DNA of 64,000 nt from Methylocella silvestris (GCF_002891535.1 NZ_PDZR01000014.1:1-64000); one strand, 5' to 3'; counted from the stretch's first letter, positions 19,156 through 28,315 are shown. Translations and numbers: made by a program. The notes: generated by a model not told the origin, from the letters alone.

Positions 19156-19509
19156 GTGAGACAAGCGTCGGAGCCGCGTCCGGACGCGGGCGCGATCAGA
19201 AGAACGGCGACCCGCGCGGCGTTGCTCGACGCCGTCTATGAAACCTGCCCGAATTTATCGCGCGCGCAGGCCCGGGACATTTTTGAGATGGCGCTCGAGG
19301 AAATCGCCGACGCGCTGGTTCGCGGCGATTGCGTCAAACTGCGCTCGTTCGGCCTGTTTTCGGTCCGCGCCAAACGGGAGCGGATCGGCCGCAATCCCCG
19401 CACCGGCGTCGAGGCGCAGATCAAGCCGCGCCGTGTTTTGACCTTCAAGCCCTCGCCCGTCCTTTCAGGCTGTGTCAACGGCGCCCCTGCGCCTGCGGAC
19501 GACGATTAA
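19156..19509 (+). CDS. HU/IHF family DNA-binding protein (IHF alpha-like)
   Basis: 117 residues. TRAALLDAVYETCPNLSRAQARDIFEMALEEIADALVRGDCVKLRSFGLFSV and KRERIGRNPRTGVEAQIKPRRVLTFKPS give the dimerisation helices and the DNA-wrapping arm (RNPRTG). The order resembles IHF alpha. A GTG start at 19156 is chosen for the GGGGGAG Shine-Dalgarno 6 bases upstream. An N-terminal extension of about 15 residues precedes the domain. It is probably a nucleoid bender; no paired subunit gene is nearby. Confidence 0.83.
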   Translation: MRQASEPRPDAGAIRRTATRAALLDAVYETCPNLSRAQARDIFEMALEEIADALVRGDCVKLRSFGLFSVRAKRERIGRNPRTGVEAQIKPRRVLTFKPSPVLSGCVNGAPAPADDD

Positions 19510-20122
19510 CGCAAAGTCGGCGCGCAACCTTATCGCCGGCGCCCTCCATCTGGCGCGGCTCGGCCCGCCGCCGCTCAGCCAGAAACAGGCGTTCCGGCTG
19601 GATCTCGCGAGCCGGCTGTGAACGGCTACGATCCTGGCGCGCTGTGCAAAAGCCTCGGTTTCGATCTACCGGCGGGGCTCGTGAATAAAGCCCAGACCAG
19701 CCGCGTGACGACCATGGCCGCTTAACCTCGGGCATTGCAGGGGCGGCGGCCGCTTTCGGCTTGATTTTCATTCCCTTGCCAAACCGAGGCGTCACGTCAC
19801 AAGGCGCCGCGCGACGCGCCGGTCGCCCGTGCTGTCGGCGCCTGCCCCCGCGAACGCAGCCGGCCTCACCAGCGCACAAGGCCGCATCCATTCGCGCTCT
19901 CCCGCTGCGACCCGCGCCTTACGTACAATTAAGTTTCGCCCGCGCCGAAAATGACGTTATTGCGATGCCGCAGTGGAGCGGCGCCTCTCGCGCAAAGTCT
20001 GGTATCTAGAATTTGACCGGTTTTCCGGGCACATCGAGCGACAAACCGTCTAAGTTGCCAATCGACGCCGCGATTACATCCGAAAGCGCATCCCGGTTCC
20101 CGTCCCGAGCCAAAGGCAAGCC
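19510..20122. other. Gene-poor stretch before the ABC transporter
   Basis: About 610 bases with no supported gene. Open frames here (for example 19517-19725 on the plus strand and several on the minus strand) show no recognisable motif or start signal. It may contain regulatory DNA for the downstream transporter. Confidence 0.4.
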
Positions 20123-22228
20123 ATGATTTTTCTCGCCGCCCTTGTCGCCGTTTTTTCTCTTGTCACCGGCGTCATCGGCGCGACTCAGCGGGACGCGACG
20201 GTCCTGCTGCTGGCCGTCACGGGACTGATCTGCGCCTATACGACGTTCAAATCGCCGAAGATTTCGAGCTTCCTGCAGATTTTCGCGGCGATCTTCGCCG
20301 CCGAAACCGTATTGTTCGGCGTCGTCTTCATGATTTCGCAGGTCGGCATGTGGCCGGCCTCGCTGGCCGATTACGTCCTGCCGGAGAGCCTGCCCCTCAC
20401 CGTCGCGATCTTCGCCATCCTCGTTTACGCCATTTCCTTCATTCCCGTCGTGCAGTCGATGACGCGCATCGGCGACCGCTATTTCGACGCGAGCGGGGCG
20501 ACGAGCGTCAAGATCTGGCCGCTGCCATCCTTTGTGATGAAAGAGCGCTGGCTCGCCATCATGATGGTGGTCTTCCTCGTCGTCATCAATCAGGCCCAGG
20601 TCGGCATCCAGGTGCGCCTGTCGTTCTTCTCGCGCGACTGGTTCAACGCCATTCAGAACAAGGACCAGCCTGCCTTCTGGTCGCAGCTCTTTACGGTCTT
20701 CACGCCCTGGGCGTTCGTCTATATCGCCTCGGCCATCCTCGAATTCGTCGTCGCCTCCACCTTGATCATCCGCTGGCGGCGCTGGCTGACCGAGGACTAT
20801 GTCTCGCGCTGGCTCGACCGCCATACGCATTACCGGATGTCGCTCGCGGGCGGCCTCGCCGACAACCCCGACCAGCGCATCTCGGAGGACGTCAACCGCT
20901 TCATCAACGGCGGTCAGGAAGGCTATGGCATCTATACCTTCTCGATCCTTTTGATCTCGAACCTCTCTTCGCTCGTCTCCTTCGCGATCCTGCTTTGGGA
21001 TCTTTCCGCCAATTTCACCCTGCCCGGAACCTCGATCGCCGTGCCTGGCTTCCTGTTCTGGGTGGCGCTGATCTATGCCGGTTTCGGCACCTGGATCACC
21101 CATCTCATCGGCCGCTCGCTGGTGCAGCTGTCCTTTGCACGGCAGCGCTATGAGGCCGATTTCCGCTTCTCTCTCGCGCGTCTGCGCGAATATGCCGAGC
21201 AGGTCGCGCTGCTCTCCGGCGAGACCACCGAGAAAGCCTCGCTCGGGCGGCGCTTCATGGCGATCATCACGAATTATTTTCAGATCGTGCGGGTGCGCAA
21301 GAACCTGATCGGCTTCACCGCCTCCTATGGCCAGCTTAGCCCGATCATTCCCTATATTGTCGCGGCGCCCTTTTATTTCGCCGGAAAAATCACGCTCGGC
21401 GTCATGACCCAGACGGCGCGCGCTTTTGGCAGCGTCGACAGCGCGCTGACCTTCTTCGTGACCTATTATGTCTCGCTTGCCGATTTCAAAGCGGTGCTCG
21501 ACCGTCTGATTTCGTTCGACGCCTCCATCGCAGCCGTGCAAGCGCCTGGCGGCCTCGCGCGCGCGCTGACGCCAGCCGCGCGCCCTCAGGACATCGGGCT
21601 CACAGGCGTCACTCTCAAACTTCCCGACGGACGAGTGATCGTCAAGGACGTCAATCTGCAGCTGGCAGCGGGCGAGCCGACCTTGCTGACGGGCGCGTCC
21701 GGCTCCGGCAAATCCACGCTGTTCCGGGCCATTTCGGGCATATGGCCGATCGGTGAGGGGACGGTCGCCGCTCCCGACGGCGCGCGGCTGATGCTGCTGC
21801 CGCAAAAGCCCTATATCCCCAACGGCACGCTGATCGGCGCCGTCACCTATCCAGCCGCGCCCGACGCCTATGATGAGGCCGACGTCCGCGCGGCGCTCGC
21901 CGCGGCGAGCCTGCCGCATTTTTCCGATCAGCTGCATGTCGACGACAATTGGGGCCAGCGCCTGTCCGGCGGCGAGCAGCAACGCCTCGCCGTGGCGCGC
22001 GCCCTGCTCGCCAAGCCCGACTGGCTGTTCCTCGATGAGGCGACCGCGTCGATGGACGAAAATCTGGAGACAAAAGTCTACGATATTCTGTTCAAGGAGC
22101 TGCGCAACACGACGATCGTCTCGATTGGACATCGCTCCAGCCTGATTGAACGGCACAAGCGCCATATCGAAATGCGCGCGGGCAGCGACGGCGCCTTCAC
22201 GCTGGTCGAGAATTCCGTTCCCGCGTGA
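20123..22228 (+). CDS. BacA/SbmA-related ABC transporter, fused permease-ATPase
   Basis: 701 residues. About six membrane helices in the first 430 residues carry the SbmA/BacA-type features VRLSFFSRDWFNAIQNKD, RWRRWLTEDYVSRWL and DNPDQRISEDVNRFI. A C-terminal ABC ATPase has Walker A TGASGSGKST, signature LSGGEQQR and Walker B LFLDEATASMDE. This is the arrangement of BclA and ExsE-like proteins, which import peptides or very-long-chain lipid substrates. In Bradyrhizobium, BclA takes up plant antimicrobial peptides. The substrate here is unknown. ATG at 20123; it precedes the CooA-like gene by 49 bases but need not be co-functional. Confidence 0.85.
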   Translation: MIFLAALVAVFSLVTGVIGATQRDATVLLLAVTGLICAYTTFKSPKISSFLQIFAAIFAAETVLFGVVFMISQVGMWPASLADYVLPESLPLTVAIFAILVYAISFIPVVQSMTRIGDRYFDASGATSVKIWPLPSFVMKERWLAIMMVVFLVVINQAQVGIQVRLSFFSRDWFNAIQNKDQPAFWSQLFTVFTPWAFVYIASAILEFVVASTLIIRWRRWLTEDYVSRWLDRHTHYRMSLAGGLADNPDQRISEDVNRFINGGQEGYGIYTFSILLISNLSSLVSFAILLWDLSANFTLPGTSIAVPGFLFWVALIYAGFGTWITHLIGRSLVQLSFARQRYEADFRFSLARLREYAEQVALLSGETTEKASLGRRFMAIITNYFQIVRVRKNLIGFTASYGQLSPIIPYIVAAPFYFAGKITLGVMTQTARAFGSVDSALTFFVTYYVSLADFKAVLDRLISFDASIAAVQAPGGLARALTPAARPQDIGLTGVTLKLPDGRVIVKDVNLQLAAGEPTLLTGASGSGKSTLFRAISGIWPIGEGTVAAPDGARLMLLPQKPYIPNGTLIGAVTYPAAPDAYDEADVRAALAAASLPHFSDQLHVDDNWGQRLSGGEQQRLAVARALLAKPDWLFLDEATASMDENLETKVYDILFKELRNTTIVSIGHRSSLIERHKRHIEMRAGSDGAFTLVENSVPA

Positions 22229-22277
22229 GGAAGCGAGGGCGGCCTTGCTGCGGCTTTGCGCTCCAAGGAGCGCTTAA

Positions 22278-22958
22278 GTGACAGCCTCCGCCGGCATGGC
22301 CGCGGGCGCGGGGCCCTCGCTCCTCGACTTCCTGAACAGTGCGGACGGCGCGGCCTTGCGCAGCCGCTTTCAAGAAAAGACGATGCCGAAGGGCGCGCTC
22401 TTTCGCGATCAGGATCGCGCCGATCGCGTTTTTGTCGTCGTCTCCGGCCGACTTCGCGCCTATCTCACGGCGGAAGGACGCGAACTCAGCCTCGCCTATT
22501 TGACCGAGGGCGAGATTTTCAGCACGCATACGCGGGCGGAGATCGCCGCGGTCGAGGATACGCGGCTTCTGCTCGCCGAGCGCCGTATGCTCGAAAGCGA
22601 ACTTGCGCATTACCCCCCGTTGCGGGCGGCTATCATTCGCGTGCTCGCCCGCGTGCTGTCGCAGGCGATGACCGTCATCGAAGATCTTGCCTTTCACGAC
22701 GTGCGCGGACGGATCGCGCGCTACCTCTTGCGCTGCGCCCGGCGTGATGAAAAAGTGGAGGTCGGGCAGATCATCCGCGTCGGTCTCAGCATGGATGAAC
22801 TTGCGGCCTTGCTCGGATCGACGCGGCAGACCGCCTCGACGGAGTTCAACGCGCTGATCCGCGAGGACGTCATCGCCCGCCACGGCCGCCAGCATTTCAT
22901 TCTGCGCGATACAGCAAAATTGCGCGCGGCGGCAGGCGTCGCCGAAGATGTCAGCTAG
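22278..22958 (+). CDS. CooA-like heme CO-sensing Crp/Fnr regulator
   Basis: 226 residues. The effector domain DRVFVVVSGRLRAYL, GRELSLAYLTEGEIFSTHTRAEI follows CooA closely, with the heme-ligand histidine of CooA (His77 in Rhodospirillum) retained as His84. The redox-switch ligand Cys75 is replaced by Ser82. The N-terminal proline ligand is not at position 2, though PSLLDFLNS aligns with the CooA start. The C-helix segment ends TVIEDLAFHDVRGRIA, also CooA-like. The HTH is LSMDELAALLGSTRQTAST. GTG start with AAGGAG upstream. Directly upstream of cowN, with a CooA-type operator overlapping its stop codon. Likely a CO-activated transcription factor; a different Crp/Fnr effector is possible. Confidence 0.78.
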   Translation: MTASAGMAAGAGPSLLDFLNSADGAALRSRFQEKTMPKGALFRDQDRADRVFVVVSGRLRAYLTAEGRELSLAYLTEGEIFSTHTRAEIAAVEDTRLLLAERRMLESELAHYPPLRAAIIRVLARVLSQAMTVIEDLAFHDVRGRIARYLLRCARRDEKVEVGQIIRVGLSMDELAALLGSTRQTASTEFNALIREDVIARHGRQHFILRDTAKLRAAAGVAEDVS

Positions 22959-22964
22959 CTGACA
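22949..22964 (+). promoter_or_regulatory. CooA-type operator upstream of cowN
   Basis: TGTCAGCTAGCTGACA is a perfect 16-base palindrome fitting TGTCR-N6-YGACA, the CooA binding pattern. It covers the stop codon of the CooA-like gene. A weak -10-like TAAAAC at 22987-22992 would put transcription start near 22999, centring the site around -43, as at class II CRP-type activated promoters. Confidence 0.7.
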
Positions 22965-23022
22965 GACGACCCTGCCCGCCCAAGCGTAAAACCGCGCGAT
23001 CCGGAAAAAAGGGATCCGCGCG

Positions 23023-23295
23023 ATGGGCAACTACGACCGTTACATCAGCTTCAAAAACGCCAATTGGGAAAGCCAGTCGAGCGGCGTCATGGATGGCCTC
23101 AAGCCCCATATAGAGGCGGCCGACAGTCCCTTCTGGGCCTATTTTATGCGCCAACGCGAACTCGCGCATCAGCGCGGGCTCGACGATTTACGCGTGTTGC
23201 ATAATTTTCTCCCGACGTTACGCGAATTGCTCGAAGAGCTGGACGATCAGCCAACGCTTGCGCTGCTTGAGCAGCTCGAAGAAAGCTGCATGTGA
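23023..23295 (+). CDS. cowN: N2-fixation sustaining protein CowN
   Basis: 90 residues. [72 protein letters not shown] matches the CowN family end to end, including length. CowN lets nitrogenase keep working in the presence of carbon monoxide. An AAGGGA Shine-Dalgarno precedes the ATG. The gene directly follows the CooA-like regulator and its operator, so CO-dependent induction is likely. A large hairpin follows the stop. nif genes are not in the window. Confidence 0.88.
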   Translation: MGNYDRYISFKNANWESQSSGVMDGLKPHIEAADSPFWAYFMRQRELAHQRGLDDLRVLHNFLPTLRELLEELDDQPTLALLEQLEESCM

Positions 23296-23309
23296 ACCAA
23301 GCCGCCCCG

Positions 23310-23347
23310 CCTGTGGTCAGGCGCCTGAGGCGCAGTCTGACCACAGG
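23310..23347 (+). terminator. Nested hairpin after cowN
   Basis: CCTGTGGTCAG (23310-23320) pairs perfectly with CTGACCACAGG (23337-23347). Inside, GCGCC-TGA-GGCGC forms a second stem, with an AGT bulge. It starts 15 bases after the cowN stop. There is no T run, so it may protect the mRNA end rather than terminate. Confidence 0.55.
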
Positions 23348-23405
23348 AACAATTCAGCTCCAGCCGTGTTCGCTGTTAGCTAACGAGACAAGGGAGGATT
23401 TTGGC

Positions 23406-23645
23406 ATGCGTGCATATGCACTCGCGGTTGCTTTTGCGGTGACCCTGACGTTTCCCGTTTCGGCTTTCTCGCAGGGTATCGAGATTGGACCGGGAGGCGT
23501 CCGGATCGAGCGGAGCCGCGAAGGGCGATCGGTTGATCGAGCGAGCTGCGCCGAGTTGCGCGGCGCATGCCTGAATAAGCAGGAACTTGGCGAGGAAGGT
23601 CAGGGCAATTGCCGCAAATACCGCGAATATTGCAGGCATAATTAG
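23406..23645 (+). CDS. Small secreted hypothetical protein with four cysteines
   Basis: 79 residues. A signal peptide (ALAVAFAVTLTFPVSAFSQG) is followed by IEIGPGGVRIERSREG and a cysteine-containing tail (CAELRGACLNKQ, GQGNCRKYREYC) that could form two disulfides. A strong AGGGAGG Shine-Dalgarno precedes the ATG at 23406. I know similar short periplasmic proteins in this order but no function. Confidence 0.65.
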   Translation: MRAYALAVAFAVTLTFPVSAFSQGIEIGPGGVRIERSREGRSVDRASCAELRGACLNKQELGEEGQGNCRKYREYCRHN

Positions 23646-23700
23646 AGCGATCGCGTCGCAGCGTCGGTCGGCAGCCGCGCGCAGATGAGCCTCAGCTTGG

Positions 23701-23717
23701 AGAGGTGTGTCACCTCT
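23701..23717. repeat. Short inverted repeat
   Basis: AGAGGTG-TGT-CACCTCT, a 7-base stem with 3-base loop between the small secreted protein gene and the convergent Trypco1-like gene. The rest of the 23646-23872 gap shows nothing. Confidence 0.4.
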
Positions 23718-23872
23718 TGTGAGGCGGAGCTGTAGGCCGGAACTGGCGAGGGGAGACGCCAAGCAGAAGTTGACGGAGGGTAGGTAGTATGGCTGCCGCC
23801 CGCCCCCGATACAGCATTTCAGAATGCGCCGTCCCCGCACCGTGACGGCCTGCGACTGCCGTCAGTTTCGTG

Positions 23873-24190
23873 TCAGTCAGGCTTGCCCCAGGCGAGCTTT
23901 ATCTTGAACTCGGGCGCGGCGTGGGCGCCGACGATCCACAGATCGCCGTCGGTGCTGAGCGTCGCGCCAAATTCGATTTCGACCGTTTCCGGGCGTTGCG
24001 GCAGCGCGGCGATGGCGCCTTCCAGTGTCGCGGCAATTTCGCCAATCGAACCGAAGGCCGCCTTGACGACGTCTGCGCTGGCTCTGGTCGTTCCATTGAC
24101 GAAACCGGAATCGGCGACTCCCGGCTCAGGCGCGCCGCCGAACAGCACAATATTTCCCTCGGCAAAATCGACAATTATGCGCGCCGGCAT
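23873..24190 (-). CDS. CU044_2847 family / Trypco1-like protein
   Basis: 105 residues. A short beta-rich start is followed by a helix (SIGEIAATLEGAIAALPQRPETV) and the end VEIEFGATLSTDGDLWIVGA then APEFKIKLAWGK. That pattern is typical of the trypsin-co-occurring domain 1 (CU044_2847) family. Such domains usually travel with trypsin-like proteases or STAND NTPases in predicted conflict systems, but no such partner is adjacent here. The gene sits 31 bases downstream of hisG on the same strand. Confidence 0.65.
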   Translation of the reverse strand: MPARIIVDFAEGNIVLFGGAPEPGVADSGFVNGTTRASADVVKAAFGSIGEIAATLEGAIAALPQRPETVEIEFGATLSTDGDLWIVGAHAAPEFKIKLAWGKPD

Positions 24191-24221
24191 CAGCTGGTCT
24201 CCTTCAGGCTTACGATAGACG

Positions 24222-25199
24222 TCAAGTCGCCGGCGTCAGCCTGGCGACAAGCTTTTCATAGAGCGGATTGTCCGCCGAGAAGACATAGTCGAGCGCCGTG
24301 ACGCCGACATGATCGGCGCCACGCCCGATCAGCCAGTCGGCCAGCGCCGCAACTTTCTCGACCGGACAATTCAGGCTCACGCGGCCGTCCTGCACGCAAA
24401 AGCGCAGGCGCGCCGAAAACAGGCTTTGCGCTTCCGTCGCCAGGGAAGACGACGCGCCGGGCAGCACGGTCGAAACCTCGCGGGTCGTGCGGGCGAGTTC
24501 TTCCGCGGCGATGCGCGACAAGATCGCCCGCGCATTCTCCCGCGCCGGTCCGCTCCAGTCGGCGCTAAGCGAGGCGACTAGATTGGCCTGCGAGCGCAAG
24601 ATTATGCCGTCGTCGAGAATTTTCAGCGCATTGGCGGAAAGCGTCGCCCCTGTCGTCGTGATGTCGACGATGAGCTCGGCCTGCCCCGCCGCCGGCGCGC
24701 CCTCGGTCGCCCCTGAGCTTTCCACGATGCGATAGTCCGACACATGCATTTTGGCGAAAAACCGCCGCGTCAGATTGACATATTTCGTCGCCACCCGCAT
24801 GCGCTGGCCGCGCCTTGCGCGATAGCTCGCCGCCACATCCTCGAGATCGGCCATGGTCTTGACGTCGATCCAGGCGCGCGGCGCCGCAACGACGACATTG
24901 GCGAAGCCAAAACCGAGCGGCGTCAGCAGCGCCACCTTATCGTCTGCGTCGGCGATCGATTCGCGGACAAGATCCTCGCCGGTGACGCCAAGATGCACCT
25001 GCCCGCTCGCCAGCTGCGCGACAATGTCGGCGGCAGACAGAAACGCGATCTCAACGTTTTTGACGCCGACCAACGAGCCGCGATAGTCGCGCGCGCCGCG
25101 TCCCTGCGCGATCTCGAGCCCGGCCCGCGCGAAAAAGGCTGCAGCGTTTTCCTGGAGCCGCCCCTTGGATGGGACAGCGAGGACGAAAGGATCGCTCAT
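24222..25199 (-). CDS. hisG: ATP phosphoribosyltransferase, catalytic subunit HisG
   Basis: 325 residues; first step of histidine synthesis, joining ATP and [26 protein letters not shown] starts the domain. [20 protein letters not shown] and [30 protein letters not shown] give the substrate and PRPP-binding loops. It carries extra C-terminal sequence, as usual in this order, yet still pairs with HisZ. Its ATG overlaps the hisZ stop by 4 bases. Confidence 0.93.
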   Translation of the reverse strand: MSDPFVLAVPSKGRLQENAAAFFARAGLEIAQGRGARDYRGSLVGVKNVEIAFLSAADIVAQLASGQVHLGVTGEDLVRESIADADDKVALLTPLGFGFANVVVAAPRAWIDVKTMADLEDVAASYRARRGQRMRVATKYVNLTRRFFAKMHVSDYRIVESSGATEGAPAAGQAELIVDITTTGATLSANALKILDDGIILRSQANLVASLSADWSGPARENARAILSRIAAEELARTTREVSTVLPGASSSLATEAQSLFSARLRFCVQDGRVSLNCPVEKVAALADWLIGRGADHVGVTALDYVFSADNPLYEKLVARLTPAT

Positions 25200-26311
25200 T
25201 TTGCGCTCCCGTGGGGACGCAGCCGGTCGACCCAGATCGAGGCGCCGACAGCCGGAATGGGCTGGCTGGCGCCCAACGTCTGCAACAGCTGATCGTAACG
25301 CCCGCCCGCGACGATCGGCTTCGCCGCGGGGCGCCTCCGGTCGTGGGCCTCAAAGACAAAGCCCGTGTAATAGTCGAGATTGCGGGTGAAACTTGCTTCG
25401 AAATGCAGCGCGGCGAGATCGAAGCCGAGCGCGGCGATAAAGCCAAGCCGCGTGTCGAAGGCGTCGAGCCCGGCGGCGAGATCGAGCTTCGCGTCGGCTG
25501 CAAGGCGGCGCAACGCCACCGACGCCTGATCGGGATCGCCCTTGATCGCGAAAAAACGCTCGATCACCACCACCGTCTCGGTGGAGACGCCCGCGCCTCC
25601 CCGCAGCGCGGCCTGCTCCAGAAAACGATCGGCGATTTCGCCTGGCGTGCGGCCGCCGACCGAGGCGATGCCGGCGATTGACAGCAGATCCTCGACGAAG
25701 GCGCGCGCGCCCATTTTGTCGGCGCCCTCCAGCACTTTCAAGACGCCGGAATGGTCATGCGCGGCGCCGTTTTGCGAGGCGTTGAGGATCGCCGCCACGC
25801 TCTTGCCCTGGCTGTGGCCGCGCGCGATGCGGCGGCGCCATTGCGGCGCGAGATCGAGCGATTCGAGCAGCTTCGAGAACAGCCCGGCGTCGCCGATCCG
25901 CACTTCAAGATCGATTTCGCCGGCGACGCCGGCGGCGTCCAGAGCGAGCGTCAGAATTTCCGCGTCGGCGGCTTCAAGGTCGCGGCGGCCGAAGCTCTCG
26001 ACGCCGGCCTGTATGAATTCGCTCGGCTCATTGGGGGCGTAGCGGAACACCGGGCCGCAATAGGAATAGGCCGCGCTTTCGCCCGCCAATCCCGAGGCGA
26101 GATAATGCTGCGACACGGGGATCGTATATTCGGGCCGCAGGCAATAATCGGCGCCGGAGAGATCGCTCGTCAGATAAAGCTGGCCACGCAGATCCTCGCC
26201 GGAATCGAAGAAGATCGAGGCCGGCTGCAGGATCGCCGGCTCGCAGCGCTGATAGCCTGCGCGCGCAAGATGCAAGGCTACGGCGTCGAAGGGATCGTTA
26301 TCGGGGCTCAA
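25196..26311 (-). CDS. hisZ: ATP phosphoribosyltransferase regulatory subunit HisZ
   Basis: 371 residues with a class II aminoacyl-tRNA-synthetase fold but lacking the synthetase's full function. [17 protein letters not shown] (motif 2 region), [13 protein letters not shown] and [15 protein letters not shown] are recognisable. It assembles with HisG and confers histidine feedback. The start is probably TTG at 26311; an ATG just upstream is in another frame and stops soon. It lies directly upstream of hisG, overlapping it by 4 bases. Confidence 0.9.
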   Translation of the reverse strand: MSPDNDPFDAVALHLARAGYQRCEPAILQPASIFFDSGEDLRGQLYLTSDLSGADYCLRPEYTIPVSQHYLASGLAGESAAYSYCGPVFRYAPNEPSEFIQAGVESFGRRDLEAADAEILTLALDAAGVAGEIDLEVRIGDAGLFSKLLESLDLAPQWRRRIARGHSQGKSVAAILNASQNGAAHDHSGVLKVLEGADKMGARAFVEDLLSIAGIASVGGRTPGEIADRFLEQAALRGGAGVSTETVVVIERFFAIKGDPDQASVALRRLAADAKLDLAAGLDAFDTRLGFIAALGFDLAALHFEASFTRNLDYYTGFVFEAHDRRRPAAKPIVAGGRYDQLLQTLGASQPIPAVGASIWVDRLRPHGSAK

Positions 26312-26399
26312 GGTCGGCGCTCATATGGGCTCGCGGGGCTTTGTTGCGGACGGGCCTCTGCACCCGGAGGCTTTTGAATGTTCACGGTTTAAACGCAAG

Positions 26400-26444
26400 C
26401 CCTCATGGTGAGGAGCCGCAAAGCGGCGTCTCGAACCACGAGGG
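26400..26444. repeat. REP-like palindromic repeat, copy 1
   Basis: CCCTCATGGT ... GAGGG with inner GCCGC-AAA-GCGGC and a GTCTCGAACCA arm. This is the class of intergenic palindromes common in Bradyrhizobium and relatives. It lies between hisS and hisZ. Confidence 0.6.
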
Positions 26445-26468
26445 CCTCAATGACGCGCCCTCAACCGC

Positions 26469-26512
26469 ATCCTTCGAGACGCGCCTTTCAGGCGTTCCAC
26501 AGGATAAGGAGC
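26469..26512. repeat. REP-like palindromic repeat, copy 2
   Basis: CATCCTTCGAGACG arm, inner stem CGCCT-TTC-AGGCG (26482-26494), then AGGATAAGGAG. It is related to copy 1 in inverse orientation. Confidence 0.5.
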
Positions 26513-26554
26513 GCACTCTTAGAACATGACGGCGACGAAGGGAAACGGCACGGC

Positions 26555-28138
26555 TCAAGGGCGGCGCGCCAGAACTTCTCTCACGGCGCCGACCAGTCCT
26601 TCCTCGGGAACCGAGAATTGCGCTTTGGCGCGCAATTCGAGGTAATCCGCCCTGTCTTTGCTTGAGCCAGCGAGTTCGGCGCCAAGCGCGAGGTCGCGGA
26701 TTGTCACGCGCGCGCCCTCGGCGTGGTCGCGCTCGTTCGAGCCCTGAATGACCGCGCAAAGCGAGCCGCGCTTGTCGGCGTATTTCAGCTGGGCGTTCAT
26801 GCCGGAAGCGCCGAGATAGAGTTCAGCGCGGATGTTCGCGCCGCGCAGCGCCGTGACGAAGCCCTGATAGCGCGGAAGGTGCTCGCGATCGAGCACCAGC
26901 ACCACGACAGGGCCCGGCTGCGGCGCGGCGGAGACGATCGGCGAACCGACCGCCTTCAGAGCCGAATAGAGCCGCGACACGCCAATGGAAAAGCCGGTCG
27001 CCGGAACATTCTCGCCGCGAAACCGCCCGACGAGGCCGTCATAGCGTCCGCCGCCGCCGATCGAGCCGAAACGGACGGGTTTGCCGTCCTCGCCCCTGAC
27101 TTCAAAGGTCAGCTCCGCCTCGAACACAGGGCCGGTGTAATATTCGAGGCCGCGCACAACCGAGGGGTCGATGCGGATGCGTTTAGACCCATATTTTCCG
27201 GCTTGAACCAAACCGGCAAGCTGTTCCAATTCGTCAATGCCTGCTGTCATCGTCGCTGAATCTCGGGCATAGGCCCGTAAAACCTTCAGCGTTTCAGCAT
27301 TAGTGATCATGTTTCCGAAATCATCGAGAGCGGAATCAGCACGCTCCCATTCGTTATAAATGCTTCTTTGATCAACTAATTGTGGCTGTAACGTAAGTAG
27401 CGCCAGAACTTCGTGTATCTGCTCCTCGTCCAATCCGGCGCCCTTGGTGAAATCGCCGCTTTCGTCCTTACGACCGTTGCCGAGCAATAGCTCGACCCCT
27501 TTCGACCCAAATTTATCAAACTTGTCGATGGCGCGCAGCACCGTCATCCGCCGGCCGGCGTTCTCTTCGCCGCCAAGGCCGATCGCCTCCAGAACCCCGT
27601 CCAATACCTTGCGGTTGTTGACCTTGATCACATAGTCGCCGCGCTTGACGCCGAGGCGCTCCAGCGTGTCGGCCGCCATCATGCACATCTCGGCGTCGGC
27701 GGCGACGGAGGGGGCGCCGACCGTGTCAGCGTCGAACTGCATGAATTGGCGAAACCGTCCCGGCCCCGGCTTCTCATTGCGAAACACAGTGCCGGCGCGA
27801 TAGCTGCGGTAGGGTTTTGGCAATTTGTCGAAGTTTTCGGCGACGAAGCGCGCGAGCGGCGCGGTCAGATCATAGCGCAGCGACAGCCAGCTCTCGTCGT
27901 CGTCCTTGAAGGAGAACACGCCTTCGTTCGGCCGGTCGAGATCGGGCAGGAATTTGCCCAGCGCCTCGGTGAATTCGATGAAGGGCGTCTCGACCGCCTC
28001 GAAGCCGTAAAGTTCATAAGACGCACGGATGGCGGCGAGCATTTTCTCGGTGGCGGCGATCTCGGCAGGGCCGCGATCGCCAAAGCCGCGCGGCAGTTTC
28101 GCGCTGGCGCGCGCGGGGGCAGTCTTGTCGTCGCTCAT
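26555..28138 (-). CDS. hisS: Histidyl-tRNA synthetase
   Basis: 527 residues. Class II motif 1 precedes [21 protein letters not shown]. Motif 2 lies in [29 protein letters not shown]. The histidine motifs [17 protein letters not shown] and [15 protein letters not shown], and motif 3 [13 protein letters not shown], are all present. The anticodon-binding domain is at the C-terminus. It charges tRNA-His. The segment at about 27180-27480 is clearly less GC-rich than the rest while staying in frame, suggesting a recombined or more variable insertion domain. Confidence 0.95.
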   Translation of the reverse strand: MSDDKTAPARASAKLPRGFGDRGPAEIAATEKMLAAIRASYELYGFEAVETPFIEFTEALGKFLPDLDRPNEGVFSFKDDDESWLSLRYDLTAPLARFVAENFDKLPKPYRSYRAGTVFRNEKPGPGRFRQFMQFDADTVGAPSVAADAEMCMMAADTLERLGVKRGDYVIKVNNRKVLDGVLEAIGLGGEENAGRRMTVLRAIDKFDKFGSKGVELLLGNGRKDESGDFTKGAGLDEEQIHEVLALLTLQPQLVDQRSIYNEWERADSALDDFGNMITNAETLKVLRAYARDSATMTAGIDELEQLAGLVQAGKYGSKRIRIDPSVVRGLEYYTGPVFEAELTFEVRGEDGKPVRFGSIGGGGRYDGLVGRFRGENVPATGFSIGVSRLYSALKAVGSPIVSAAPQPGPVVVLVLDREHLPRYQGFVTALRGANIRAELYLGASGMNAQLKYADKRGSLCAVIQGSNERDHAEGARVTIRDLALGAELAGSSKDRADYLELRAKAQFSVPEEGLVGAVREVLARRP

Positions 28139-28315
28139 GATTTATCCGGTCCGCCGCAGCGTCTGTCAGTCCAAAAATCCTGGACATTGCTGTAAGAGGC
28201 GCAGGCCCCGCCGGCAAGCGCGCCTTACCGCAGTGTAATTTGCGTTGGCGACAGAAGCGTCCCATCTAATAGCGCGGCGGACCAATCCGCCGACCTTCTT
28301 CAATCGGAGACGACC

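Noticed and set aside
19510-19725. Plus-strand frame after the HU/IHF gene
   Set aside because: No start signal or recognisable motif; composition looks non-coding.
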